DNA of 64,000 bases from Pelodera strongyloides (lineage: Eukaryota; Nematoda; Chromadorea; Rhabditida; Rhabditidae). The notes under the pieces were generated by a model. That model was given only the letters and a program-made list of their open reading frames with translations. It made no database searches and was not told the DNA's origin. The DNA lies in NCBI GenBank assembly GCA_036852015.1, contig JAANDG010000022.1:248001-312000 (forward strand), given 5' to 3'. The translations under genes and the position numbers were made by a program. The first letter of the stretch is position 1, and each line of letters begins with the position of its first letter. Of this stretch, positions 1-10,547 are shown piece by piece.

Positions 1-2026
1 GCAATCATCAGATTTCTAATGCAAACAACGGCTTATGTTCAGATTATGGGAAATGTTATAATCGCACTCAATAGGGCGACCTCTGTGGGAATTCCACATA
101 GCTACAATAGGGTATTCGTTTACGAGAACTGTTAGAAACAATTTGGTCGAGCCTATGGTCTTTTATACTTTTATTCTACATTTATTTTTGATGCACATCT
201 GGCGGCGAAACAAAGATTCCCCGTGCATTAAAGGAGTGGTGTTCGTGCACTAAGTGTTCAATTTCTTTCCTTTGTAGCTTCCAAAAGGAACATTTTTGTC
301 TAAATAAAATTTAAAAAAAAAAAAAATAAAATAAAACGACCTCCTATTTCAGGTCTGGAACCAATATTTCTGGGTAATTCTCCTGGTTCTCTTTGGTCTT
401 CCAATTATAGCAACATTTCATGTGTTGCTGGATGGCGGGTTTTTTTATAAGTTTGCTCCAGCAGCCTTTCTGCTCCAAAGCGTATCAACAGAGGCGGTAA
501 GTTGGCACGATATCACTGATGGGGTCTCGATGTTTTTTTTTTCAAAAACAGCGCACTTTGCTTCCAAGTATCAAATGTGCATCTCGTGTACGATTTTGCA
601 TGCACCTTTGAACGTTAGAAAATGCACCATGCTATAATGCTAGAGGGGGCGAAAATGCACAGTTTATGCACGCTCGAAAAAAATAGTCCCGTGGCTACTT
701 GCCCCGGGACCATTTTTTGGCGGTCTGTAGATGTTGTCGTGTAGTGTCAATCTACGGTAATTTTTGCCATACTTGGAAGCAAAAATCGGCAATTTTTGCC
801 ATACATCGAGACCCCATCAAAATTGGCGAATCGAACTGTGGACTATGCGTATGAAGTGCATGGAGGCATTTGCCGTAAATTCCAGTATAACAGATCTGAA
901 AGAACAAGAATATTGATGTAAATTAGCATAAAGGACAAAGCTGCAGTACTCTTGTTCTCAACCGCGGTCGCCCCTTCTTTTAGCCCCCTACGCGGCTGGC
1001 CGGGGGCCCCCTCCGCGGTTGGCCGGGGGTGCGCTGCGTGGTTGATCTCCCCGAGGCACCGCGCACCCAGCCGCGAAGCATGCAATCTGTCTACGCGCGC
1101 ACTAGAAAGTGCGCGGCTGGCTACGCGTGCACTCCAATTTGCGCGACTGGGAGAAGGGGCGCTGCGCACCCAGGAACGTAGTAATAAGCTAAAGACGGGA
1201 CATGATTCCTGCTGCATCTCGTATGGGTCCATTCAAGGAAAACACAAACCCCACAATGAAAAAATAGCTCAACCGGGACGCCGAAAAAATATCCAGTGTA
1301 GACAAGAAAAGACTGATTACGGTATCTTTGTTGCAAAACAATATGTTGCCCCATTGCAGTCTACCTGGAAGATGCAGACTGTCGTGTTTTACGCAGTGAG
1401 CTGCAGTTTTTCGTTTTTGGCCAATATGTACACGGGCGTAAAGATATGGATTCATCTTGGAAAAATGAATAAATCACGAAAGGCTCGGGAATTGAAGTTC
1501 TTCTATCTCAGCGTTACAACGTTCATATGCCAACTGGTGTTGACTCTCGATCATGTATGTTTCATAAAAACGTTTGGTCCTTTTTGCACCTTTGACACGT
1601 GTGTCGTCACTGTCACAAGCTAGTCAGGACCACAGTCACAGTGTCATTACTATAGTTATTGGCGCCGGTGATGTCGCCGGTGATGGCTGCGGTCAATTAG
1701 CTACAAAATATTTACCGACAAAAAAGGCTTTCTATAAGTATTCCACAACATAAGATGCTCGTTCTGGAACTTGTATGCAGTTATTCATTTCAAATTATAA
1801 AATTTTCTTTCAGCTGCTAGTTGATGTGGCCAGTGGAGAGCTGAAAGTTATAGCGATGCAAATTTATCCTCCTGTCTGGGATCTGTGTTCATTATTCCCC
1901 GTCTATATGCTGATTTTCATAAGTAAGGAAACCAGACGGAACATTTTCAAGTGGATCCCCATCAAGGAACTGTCATCGGGCCCAAATTCTGAACACACCG
2001 TTACTGTGATGCCCGTGGTCTCTTGA
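1..2026 (+). CDS. Serpentine chemoreceptor (Srg-superfamily-like), partial, left-arm copy
   Basis: Seven-transmembrane chemosensory receptor, 5' end outside the window. Exons read in phase: <1-111, 353-496, 1360-1554, 1814-2026 (TGA). Exon sizes 144 and 195 match exons 3 and 4 of the receptor at 14122-17050, so the visible part is exon 2 (partial) to exon 5. Visible motifs: the third-segment signature ending ALNRATSVGIPHSYNR, LLDGGFFYKFAPAAFLLQS after the fourth segment, KMNKSRKARELKFFYLSV before the sixth, and WDLCSLFPVYMLIFISKETR in the seventh. The frame is open throughout, with GT donors and AG acceptors intact. It is the inverted partner of the gene at 7245-9448; its C-terminus stops earlier because that copy has one extra base near the end. 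Intron 3 carries two insertions absent from the partner (518-818, 949-1183). The family is inferred from architecture, not from a search; Srv or Srx type is possible. Confidence 0.75.
518..818. mobile_element. Foldback/MITE, GGGGTCTCGATG terminal-repeat family (copy 1)
   Basis: Terminal inverted repeats start GATGGGGTCTCGATG and end CATCGAGACCCCATC. The interior has no long ORF. A second copy of similar length and sequence is at 15560-15837. The matching place in the right arm (around 8480) reads straight through without it, which fixes the insertion limits. Confidence 0.85.
949..1183. mobile_element. GC-rich insertion with 4-bp target duplication
   Basis: This 235-bp block is far more GC-rich than its surroundings, with repeated GGCTGGCCGGGGG-like and GCGCAC motifs. 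It is flanked by AGTA at 945-948 and 1180-1183. The right arm has a single AGTA here, in the sequence CTGCAGTAATAAGC. That is the exact empty site of an insertion making a 4-bp (or shorter) target duplication. No coding function is seen; an ORF that runs through it into the next exon is fortuitous. Confidence 0.75.
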
Positions 2027-2185
2027 CAGTAAGGCCGTATCCTTAGACTCTTTCCACGCTAATGAATTGTCAATTTTTACACCTTCACCTTCTCTTCTTT
2101 CTAGCTAACTTTATCACTTGCTGAGCAAGAGCCCCTGCACCGTTTTTGCGAATTCGGTTGACTAGGTGCACTTCTATTTGTTTTT

Positions 2186-2371
2186 ATGCGAAATACCGGC
2201 CGGTTTTTGAAACAGATCGACTACACATGCATTCCTACGCAGCTTATGCAACTGAATATAAGCTAGAATAAAAGATCGAGCTAAATTCGAGCAACTTTGC
2301 TTACTTTGCATAATTAGAAATAAGAAATCAGCTGTCCACGATGCCTTTCAAAAAAAGGCCGCTATTTCGAT
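2186..2371. mobile_element. Foldback/MITE, CGGCCGGTTTTTGAAAC family (left-arm copy)
   Basis: Begins GCGAAATACCGGCCGG and ends with a decayed copy of the inverse, with an AT-rich centre containing CAGCTTATGCAA-like motifs. Other copies are at 5736-5920, 23670-23869, 24111-24280, 29268-29449, 29736-29873, 31190-31362 and 37409-37596. Confidence 0.75.
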
Positions 2372-2895
2372 TCAATAATTTTTTTAATAACCCTGAACCG
2401 TAAAGTTCCATCTCTCGGACTGAGGAGATTTTTTGCATCTTATTTCAGGCAGCATACACTGTGGCACGTTTTATTGCAAGTTTGGTTGATTTATTTGCGT
2501 ATGCTCCTTTTTGGTACTAAACTTCTATTTTGCAACAACGGTGTTTCATCGCTTTTTGAATCTTTTTGAGTCTCTTCAATTTTTCTGCCATATTTTACCT
2601 CGGAATGCCAATCACATTTTTTTGAAATAAAAATTGTTAAATGATGAGTGTTCCTATTTGGGATCCGACAAGGAGTAGCCTGAATCAGAATCAAATTACT
2701 TGATGTTGTAGACGGTGTACGTCACCAGCAGAATTCTCCAACGGATGCCCTTCCACCTCGCGTGTTGTACACAGCCGGAAGGAAACAGGGTGCGGGAAAG
2801 GCATACACTTTTTGCAGTGGAAATTTTTTTCACTGAAAGTGGGGGCAAATTATCCTATAACATGTGTTGTTCACACGATTTTTCAAAGTGTTCAG

Positions 2896-3054
2896 ATTTG
2901 GACAGAACATTTGTGGATTATGCCCGTCATCATGTTTATTGCACCTGTCCTCGCCACATCTCGTATCTTTTTCGACGGCGCAGTATTATTACAACCTCGA
3001 ACTGGTACCGAATTCTTTATAACTTCCTATATATTTAATGAAAACCAGAAATAA
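2896..3054 (+). pseudogene. Chemoreceptor exon-3-like fragment
   Basis: After an AG acceptor (TGTTCAG, ending 2895) the frame reads IWTEHLWIMPVIMFIAP, then LATSRIFFDG, up to a TAA at 3054. This aligns with exon 3 of the three receptors here (a W..LW start, a proline-containing membrane segment, then T.RI..DG). No matching exon 2 or 4 lies nearby, and the right arm lacks this piece, so it is a solitary relic. Its tail resembles a stretch near 61500 (TATATTTAATGAAAA followed by AAAATATCGTGACT). Confidence 0.55.
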
Positions 3055-3999
3055 AGTGAGAAAATATCGTGACTTTGTTCCTGTAAATTAGATCATGCGA
3101 AAAGGGGAGACTATTTTATCGTGAAAAAGAGTCCTTGAATGGAAAGTTTGGGTTTCATCATGCATACATTACATGCAAGTGGTATATTCTGTGTAGTTTG
3201 CAGTTTATTCGTACATGCATTTTCGTCGAGTGTAGTTGTCCAACGCATAGACGACATAGATAAAGATGCTGGGTGTGCGTGTTTTTTGAAGGTGTCTGAC
3301 CATGTATACTGATCAAATGGTTTCCTAAAGTTCCCAGCCCAAAGACCAGAGTTTTTATATAATTCATATTACTGAATTGACTATTAGCATTATTACTGTA
3401 CGGCAAATGATTGGTGAAACTTATATTAGACAACTGCATACTCATACTCATACATTGCATGTAAGTGGTATATTCTATTCTGTGTAGTTTGTAGTTTATT
3501 CAGGGTATATTCAATCAGTAAGTGGAATATTCTGTGTAGTTTGTAGTTTATTCATACATGCATTTTCGTCGAGTGTAGTTGTCCAACGTATAGATAAAGA
3601 TGCTGGATGTGCGTGTTTTTTGAAAGTATCTGACCATGAATATATCTTAAAACTACGAAAAGAGGCCAATATTTGAATCGGATTCTATAATAAGTGAACA
3701 ATATCCAGCGTTTATGCTCAAATCCGGTATCTTTAATAACCAAGCTGGCATTTATTTTATTTCATTAGTTTTCCGATTACCAGGTTTGGGGTTTTTCACC
3801 AAAAATAGTTTAAAAACAGTTATCAACGAAAATAAATATAAAAACACAAACAAATAAGTGCGTATTACAAAAAATATGTTCAAACTAATAAGATTTTTTT
3901 GATTTTGTATGGAAAAATCCGCACATGGCGGTCGACTTAGTAAAATAGCTGAAAAAAACGCCATCTGGGAATTTGAAATAATTAAACATTCCGCGGCAT

Positions 4000-4348
4000 C
4001 CAAATGACGAAATGTTGACAAAATATTTTGAATTTGCAAGTAAAATAAGGCCAAAAACGCACGGTTTAAATGCAATCAACGCACGGTTGTTTACTCCTCC
4101 TCTTTTTCTATTTTTTTTGTTGAGACCGACCGCTAATTCGCTTTGCACGCAAGCAACTCTGGAATGCGCACAGTTGTTGAATGTTATGATACTAAAAGAC
4201 GTTTCAGAGCCTAACACCTGGACCTGGCAATGAGATGTGGTTAATAAATATCTGTCAAAAAAAATGAAAGACATTACATAGAAGAAATAGCCAGTTTGGG
4301 TATTAATATGCCGGATTTGAGCATAAACGCAAGATATGTTGTATAACA
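4000..4348. other. Palindrome spacer
   Basis: Single-copy-looking sequence between the arms. ORFs on both strands are short and unlike known proteins; no gene is supported. A motif near 4310-4330 (CCGGATTTGAGCATAAACGC) is repeated at 5054-5073 and, inverted, near 3712-3731. Confidence 0.6.
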
Positions 4349-4376
4349 ATGCCGCGGAATGTTTAATTATTTCAAA

Positions 4377-4808
4377 CCAGCCGTTCGAAGAGCCCTACGG
4401 GCTCTTCTCCGACTGGAGGAATCGGCCTTCGGCCGATTGTTACCTTATTTTAAAAAAAGTATGAGTCTGCCTCCTTCCGTCTCTGCTTCACACGTTAATA
4501 GTCATATATAATTGGGAAAACGTATAATAATGGATCCTGGAAACGACTAATTGTATTGTGCTATGCAAATTTAACAATTTGACACTGGAAGTTCTCTTGT
4601 GTAGAGCGGAAAGATTGTCGTGTTGTAAGCCAGCATAGCGCAGTAGGTAGAGCGCTGGACTATGAAGCCAGAGGTGGCAAGTTCGAGCCTCAACCGATGC
4701 GAATGTTTTGTGTGTTCGATTTCGATTGTGAGATATTTAACTTTATGAACAGATTTCGTTACGTTCACACAAACAAAAAAGTAAACTCTTCTCCTTTATA
4801 TAATAAGA
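4377..4808 (-). mobile_element. Non-autonomous Helitron (copy A)
   Basis: On the minus strand the element starts TCTTATTATATAAAGGAG (5' end at 4808) and ends in a hairpin, AGAGCCCTACGGGCTCT, shortly before CTGG at 4380-4377. It sits between A and T with no target duplication, as Helitrons do. The left arm has the uninterrupted site (GAATTTGAAATAATTAAAC near 3969-3987) at exactly this point. It is 432 bp, has no Rep/helicase gene, and carries a tRNA-like module at 4629-4700. Copy B at 58480-58891 matches along its length. Confidence 0.85.
4629..4700 (+). other. tRNA-like module inside Helitron A
   Basis: Contains an A-box-like TAGCGCAGTAGG, a stem-loop in the anticodon-arm position (CTGG/CCAG) and a B-box-like AGTTCGAGCCT. 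Acceptor-stem pairing is poor and the anticodon stem has a mismatch, so this is not a functional tRNA call. It may keep polymerase III promoter boxes. It is antisense to the host Helitron, as in copies B and C. Confidence 0.6.
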
Positions 4809-5735
4809 TTCCCGGATGGCGTTTTTTTCAGCTATTTTACTAGGTCGACCGTCATGTGCGGATTTTTCCATACAAAATCAAAAAAATCTTATTAGTTTGA
4901 ACATATTTTTTTGTAATACGCACTTATTTGTTTGTGTTTTTATATTTATTTTCGTTGATAACTGTTTTTAAACTATTTTTGGTGAAAAAACCCCAAACCT
5001 GGTAATCGTAAAGCGAATGAAATAAAATAAATGCCAGCTTGGTTATTAAAGATACCGGATTTGAGCATAAACGCAGGATATTGTTCACTTATTATAGAAT
5101 CCGATTCAAATATTGGCCTCTTTTCGTAGTTTTAATATATATTCATGGTCAGATACTTTCAAAAAACACGCACATCCAGCATCTTTATCTATACGTTGGA
5201 CAACTACACTCGACGAAAATGCATGTATGAATAAACTACAAACTACACAGAATATTCCACTTACATGCAATGTATGAGTATGAGTATGCAGTTGTCTAAT
5301 ATAAGTTTCACCAATCATTTGCCGTACAGTAATAATGCTAATAGTCAATTCAGTAATATGAATTATATAAAAACTCTGGTCTTTGGGCTGGGAACTTTAG
5401 GAAACCATTTGATCAGTATATATCACATCATTATACATGAGGCAATTATTATTATTACAGGTTTACTTTAATAATGACTATGTTTTTTCTTTGGTTCGGC
5501 GTTTAGTACTCCCTTCGGTTTTCAGCTTTTCATTCCTTCCGCTTAATCAACGCACTAGTTAGGAGGACAGTATGGTCTAAAATGAACAACAAATATTATA
5601 GGGTAAAGGGCCCCCAGTTTCTGTGAATAAATTCCCACTGTAAAAAGTGATTGCTCGTCCCGCACCCTGTCTCCGTCCGGCTGTATACAACATATGGGAA
5701 TGCAGTAGTCTAAAATACGTTTCCATATAACGCTT

Positions 5736-5920
5736 TAAAGCGAAATACTGGCCGGTTTTTGAAACGCATCGTGTATAACTGAATTCATAGGTATTTATGC
5801 TAATTTGCTCGAATTTAGCTGGATTTTTTATTCTAATTTATTGTCATTTGCATAGGCTGCATAAGCATAAGAAAGCAGGGTACACGATGCGTTTCAAAAA
5901 CCGACCGGTATTTCGCTTTA
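5736..5920. mobile_element. Foldback/MITE, CGGCCGGTTTTTGAAAC family (right-arm copy)
   Basis: Starts TAAAGCGAAATACTGGCCGG and ends CCGACCGGTATTTCGCTTTA, with GATGCGTTTCAAAAA inside the right terminal repeat. It does not occupy the position of the left arm's copy, so the two are independent insertions. Confidence 0.8.
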
Positions 5921-6300
5921 GAACGAGAAGAGATGAGCTCGCGATGCAAGATGTGAGACATCTTCGAGAAGTACACCCTCGACAACATCAAGTGCTTTGA
6001 TTCTGATTCAGACTACTCCTTGTCGGATCCCAAATAGGAATACTCATCATTTAACAATTTTTATTTCAAAAAAATGTGACTGGCATTCCGATGGTAATAA
6101 CGTGGCAGAAAAATTGAAATGTGAATGAACACAGTTGAAGAGATTCGAAAAGCGGTGAAACACCGTGTTGCTAAATACAAGTTTAGTACCAAAAAGTGAC
6201 AGTTTTTTACGCAAATAAATCAACCAAACTTGCAGTGCCATAGGGTATGCCGCCTAAGGTAAGATGCAAATTTTCTCTATCGGTGGAACTTTACAGTTCA

Positions 6301-6432
6301 GAGGCCATATTCACCATTCCGATTCCCTCGGGGAAATAGTACCTGGGGACAGAAAATAGCATTCTAATGTTAGAAACGCAGAGAAAAAGACGGGGAATTC
6401 CCCATGGGGAATTGAGTGGTGAATATGGCCTC
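6301..6432. mobile_element. Foldback/MITE, GAGGCCATATTCACCA family
   Basis: 132-bp element with terminal repeats GAGGCCATATTCACCA and GGTGAATATGGCCTC and an interior containing CCTGGGGACAGA. Related copies: 10178-10547 (long variant), 40697-40831, 48391-48536 and 59734-59867. Absent from the left arm. Confidence 0.85.
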
Positions 6433-6550
6433 TGGTCATGAATACAGGAAAAACAGAAGTGCACCCCGTCAAACGAATTGGCAAAAACGGTGCAGACGCT
6501 CTAAGAATATAAAGGGACCTAGAAATAAGACAAGGTGTAAAAATTGACAA

Positions 6551-7212
6551 TCTTAGTATATAAAGGAGAAAGATTCTTATTAAAGGATCGCAGTCACTAC
6601 AAATTCGTATTTTTTATTCGCTTTTCATTAATTGTTCAAGTATGTGAAGAAAACGACGATTCCAGCGCCAAAGTACGGCAAAACGAACTCAGGGAGAGAA
6701 ATCCCTGTTTATGACTTTTACTTATGTACCGTAGTTTATAATTGCCCGTATAGAGTTTCATAATAAAGACCCTGCAGTGATAAACCACGCGCCAGGTGTA
6801 ACACTGCAGGCTGTTCACTCTCCAAGTACCCCTGGCAATTGCATATATGCACCGGCGTCGGTCATTTATCAAAACTCATTCTCATTGATTTCTCTCCCTG
6901 AGTTCCATTTTATGTGGATTTTTATGGGCTGCATATTGTTTTATAAATCTGCTTGCATCTAATAAAAATCGAATAAAAAAGTTGATTTTGAAGTGACTGC
7001 CTTCCTTTAAGGAACGAGATATAAAGGAGAAGGAGAAAGGACGGGTGGGGTTCGAACTTCGAACCCTCGACCTCTCCCTTTAGAGTCAAGCGCTCTGCCT
7101 GTTGCGCTAGAACGCCTTGGAAACGAACAGATGCAATCGGCCGAAGCCGGAGAAGAGCCCGTAGGGCTCTTCATTCGCAGCCGGAGAAGAGCCCGTAGGG
7201 CTCTTCATCCTG
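6551..7212 (+). mobile_element. Non-autonomous Helitron (copy C), 3' end approximate
   Basis: Starts after A6550 with TCTTAGTATATAAAGGAG and ends with two successive copies of the AGAGCCCGTAGGGCTCT hairpin (about 7152-7170 and 7185-7203). A minus-strand tRNA-like module lies at about 7043-7116. The left arm is uninterrupted at this point (near 2066-2072). The exact CTRR terminus is unclear because the last bases are CTGCTGCTG. Confidence 0.7.
7043..7116 (-). other. tRNA-like module inside Helitron C
   Basis: Reading minus, TCTAGCGCAACAGGCAGAGC resembles a D-arm/A box and GGGTTCGAAGTTCGAACCCC a duplicated T-arm/B box. The anticodon position reads CTA, which would be an amber suppressor, and arm pairing is imperfect, so a relic is far more likely than a working tRNA. 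Confidence 0.55.
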
Positions 7213-7244
7213 CTGCTGCTATAATAGAACATTGTAGAAAGAGT

Positions 7245-9448
7245 CTAAGGATACGGCCTTACTGTCAATGAGACCACGGGCATCACAGTAACGGTGTGTT
7301 CAGAATTTGGACCCGATGACTGTTCCTTGATGGGGATCCACTTGAAAATGTTCCGTCTGGTTTCCTTACTTATGAAAATCAGCATATAGACGGGGAATAA
7401 TGAACACAGATCCCAGACAGGAGGATAAATTTGCATCGCTATAACTTTCAGCTCTCCACTGGCCAGACCAATTAACAGCTGAAATAAAATGTTGTACTTT
7501 GAAATGAATAACTGTATACAAGTTCCAGAACAAGCATCTTATGTTGTGAAATACTTATATAAAGTCTTTTTTTTGTCGGTAAATGTTTTGTAATTAATTG
7601 ATAGCAGCCACGGTCGACATCACCGGTGCCAACAACCATAGTACTGACACTGTGATGCGGTCCTGAGTCCTGACTTAGCTTGTGACAGTGACGACACACG
7701 TGTCAAACGTGCAAAAAGGACCTAACGCTGGTATGAAACATACCTGATCGCCTGTCAACACCAGTTGGCATATGAACGTTGTAACGCTGAGATAGAAGAA
7801 CTTCAATTCCCGAGCCTTTCGTGATTTATTCATTTTTCCAAGATGAATCCATAGTTTTACGCCCGTGTACATATTGGCCAAAAACGAAAAACTGCAGCTC
7901 GCTATGTAAAACACGAAATTCTGCATCTTCCAGATAAGCTGCAATGAGTTGGGATAACAGATTGTTTTGCAACAAAGATACCGTAATGCCTGACACCATT
8001 ACCTATACATTACGCTTGATTTCCATTGTTTTATTATCAAATCACCTGTTTGCTAATCAACGACAACACGACGAGTTATATCCACTTTATTTTCATCATT
8101 TCATTGTGATGCACACCCTGTGGTGTTATTTAATAAATAATTAAGTAATCAGTCTTTTGCCGCGCATTTGAAACTTGTCTACTCTGGATGTTTTTCGGCA
8201 TCCCGGTTGAGCTCATTGTGGGGTTTGTGTTTTTCTTGTATGGACAGTTTTAGTGTACCTCATATAAGAGAGGGAGCAGGCAGCAGGAATCATGTCCCGT
8301 AATTAGCTTATTACTGCAGCTTTGTCCTCTATGCTAATTTACATCAATATTCTTGTTCTTTCAGATGCGTTATACTGCAATTTACGGCAAATGCATCCAT
8401 GCACTTCATATGCATAGTTCATAGTTCATAGCACTTCATATGCACTTCATATGCATACAGTTCACATTCACCAATTTTCAGTGGTATCATGCCGACTTAA
8501 CTTACCGCCTCTGTTGATACGCTTTGGAGCACAAAGGCTGCTGGAGCAAACTTATAAAAAACCGCGCCATCCAGCAACACGTGAAATGTTGCAATAATTG
8601 GAAGACCAAACAGAAACAGGAGAATTACCCAGAAATATCGGTTCCAGACCTGAAATAGGAAGTCGTTTTATTTTGTGCACAACAACATCGTTGCGAATTT
8701 TTAGACAAAAATGCCATAGGCCCTTTAATGCACGGGGAGGGGAATCTTTGTTTCGCCGCCAGATGTGCATCAAAAATAAATGTAGAATAAAAGTATAAAG
8801 AACATAGGCGGCTCGACCAAATAGTTTCTAACAGTTCTCGTAAACGAATACCCGATCGTAGCTATGTGGCAATCCCACAGAAGTCGCCCTATTGAGTGCG
8901 ATTATAGCATTTCCCATAATCTGGACATAAGCCGTTGTTTGCATTAGAAATCTGATGATTGCAGGTACAGCCCCGCTGGCTATCTCATTGTAGAAGGAGA
9001 ATACGCCCCACCATGGAAGACGCATTGAAATCAGTTGCATGAACACGCATAAGATATCCTAAACATCTGTCAATTTTTGTGTTAATTTATATAAGGACAC
9101 AACCTTAACACTGACAGTTTATCAGTACTTGAAGCAATACTCATATTCAGCAATTCAGCACAAGTCAATTTTACCAATGACATCAAGATTCAGATTACGT
9201 ATCAATAGCTTCCCAATAATTGGTGAAGGAAAGCTCACATTCATCACACAAATAAGAAAAATCTTCTGAAACGGGCTCCTGAATCCTGTCTTTCTATGAT
9301 AACGTGCCAGAAGGGATACTATGACAATGGTGGGCAGTGTTAGAATAATGAATATCGAAGAGGAAGTGATTTCTATTGGATCCACAAAATCGTCGTAATA
9401 CCAATCACTGTCGTCGATAGTCGATCCGTCAGCATCAGTACCCGACAT
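7245..9448 (-). CDS. Serpentine chemoreceptor (Srg-superfamily-like), complete right-arm copy
   Basis: Complete five-exon receptor gene. Exons, all phase 0: 9239-9448, 8852-9058, 8506-8649, 7744-7938, 7245-7478. The product is about 275 residues with seven hydrophobic segments. The N-terminus is acidic (MSGTDADGSTIDDSDWYYDD), followed by a membrane segment, then TGFRSPFQKIFLICVMN and, in exon 2, LRLPWWGVFSFYNEIASGAV and ALNRATSVGLPHSYDR. The ATG at 9448 is chosen because it aligns with MSDQDS of the receptor at 14122. The C-terminus runs seven residues beyond the left-arm copy because of a one-base insertion. Chemoreceptors of this superfamily act in sensory neuron cilia; ligand and exact family (Srg, Srv or Srx) cannot be told from sequence alone. 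Introns and exons are intact. Confidence 0.8.
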
Positions 9449-9450
9449 AA

Positions 9451-9589
9451 TGTTATGATTTTGGAACAATATATTTATTCCATTTTCATATTATATCTTA
9501 TATCGTATAGAATAAATATGCGAAAGTGAATGCAAACTGTATAAATGACATGTTATGATTCTGGAACAATATCTTTATTCCATTTTCAT
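9451..9589. repeat. Short direct duplication upstream of the receptor
   Basis: TGTTATGATTTTGGAACAAT and the bases after it (9451-9489) recur with two or three changes at 9551-9589. The repeat covers the bases just 5' of the receptor start codon, so the leader or promoter-proximal sequence is duplicated. Confidence 0.7.
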
Positions 9590-10177
9590 TGGTCAGTTTT
9601 GAAGTAGTGACCGTACATTATGTGCAAAGTGCAAATCTTATGCCGGAAAGTGCCCCTATTCGGATTTTCTTATCGAAAATGCATGTATCTGGTAGAATAT
9701 ACGATAGTATTTTTGAATTAATGGATGAGCATCGTACGTAAAACAACGAAAGTAGCGAAAATGAACTACGGAAGACGTGTTGTAAATGATGTACATAGGT
9801 CCAATAGGTCCACTGCTCACAACTGAATGATATCACTACTAATTGACTTCTTTTTTAAACAAAAACGAGAAAAAAAGGAAAATTATGGTCCTGTGTGAAC
9901 AAATCTTATTATACAAAAGAGTGAGGTCCTGCAGTGTGAGCTAGGGAAATTCAAATACAAAATTCGTATAAATTGTGTGCCTATTCAGGTATAAAAAGAG
10001 AGTCGGATGTTTGGTTCGATTCCTGTCAGGGGTGTTTGTCTTGCGAAAGTTGTGGTAAATCACACTCATAATCAGTAGGCTCCTTTTTTCGCCGGAAGTG
10101 TTATCGCGCAGCTCAGTGCGCCAAAATACACCACCAAAGACGGCTGAGTACGCGGTGCGCTGCGCGCTTGAGGACCA

Positions 10178-10547
10178 GAGGCCGTTTTCACCAACATTTA
10201 CTTCTGTCATAGAGTTTGCAGCATCAAAAAGGTACTTAGAGTAAGTAAATTTGTGACTGAAGTACGCTGCAACACGCTTTGCAATGGATTTCACCAGAAA
10301 CAGCTAAATAAGTAAGTACGGGATTTGGCAATGTGCCTCGTAAACAATTGAAATGGTGAAGTACCAGGATTCTTCCACCTTTTTAGTCTAAGTACGCCTC
10401 CCATGCTGTAGGCGTACTTATGTCAAAAAGGTACTTAACCTAAGTTCCTTTTTGACAGAAGTAAATGTTGGTGAAACCGTAAGTACCGCGCACTTTTGAA
10501 TGAAGTTCCCTTTTGACAGGAAGTAAATGTTGGTTGAAAAGGGCCTC
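10178..10547. mobile_element. Long foldback element, GAGGCC...CACCAACATTTAC variant
   Basis: Ends GAGGCCGTTTTCACCAACA and TGTTGGTTGAAAAGGGCCTC form inverted repeats that extend through AAGTAAATGTTGG-type motifs. The interior repeats AAAAAGGTACTTA several times. The outer GAGGCC/GGCCTC and CACCAA motifs tie it to the 6301-6432 family. Confidence 0.7.

Larger units (their letters stand above)
1..3999. repeat. Large inverted duplication, left arm
   Basis: The arm matches the reverse complement of 4349 to about 8963 in coding and non-coding sequence. Examples: the first 22 bases match the complement of 8942-8963; 2620-2700 matches 6000-6090; 3720-3999 matches 4349-4376 plus 4809-5060. Homology stops at GCGGCAT (3999), which marks the inner breakpoint. 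The arm probably continues left of the window, since the right arm continues with the receptor's first exon. Insertions private to this arm lie at 518-818, 949-1183 and 2186-2371. Confidence 0.9.
4349..8963. repeat. Large inverted duplication, right arm
   Basis: Partner of 1-3999. The inner edge is ATGCCGCGG at 4349-4357. It is longer than the left arm because of private insertions: Helitrons at 4377-4808 and 6551 to about 7212, and foldback elements at 5736-5920 and 6301-6432. The spacer between arms (4000-4348) shows no gene. Base substitutions and small indels are scattered along the arms, so the duplication is not brand new and is unlikely to be a simple assembly mirror. Confidence 0.9.

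Noticed and set aside
952..1623. Long plus-strand ORF of 223 codons
   Set aside because: It runs through the GC-rich insertion and an intron before entering receptor exon 4; the right-arm copy shows that the first part is inserted DNA.
4629..4700. Possible functional tRNA genes in the Helitrons (also 7043-7116 and 58594-58673)
   Set aside because: Acceptor and anticodon stems pair poorly and the anticodon positions are odd; only the A/B boxes are good.
1..8963. Palindrome as an assembly artefact
   Set aside because: The arms differ by substitutions, indels and seven separate insertions, which an artefactual mirror would not show; read-level confirmation was not possible here.
9941..10294. 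Minus-strand ORF of 117 codons
   Set aside because: Mostly inside the 10178-10547 foldback; composition and context are those of a repeat.
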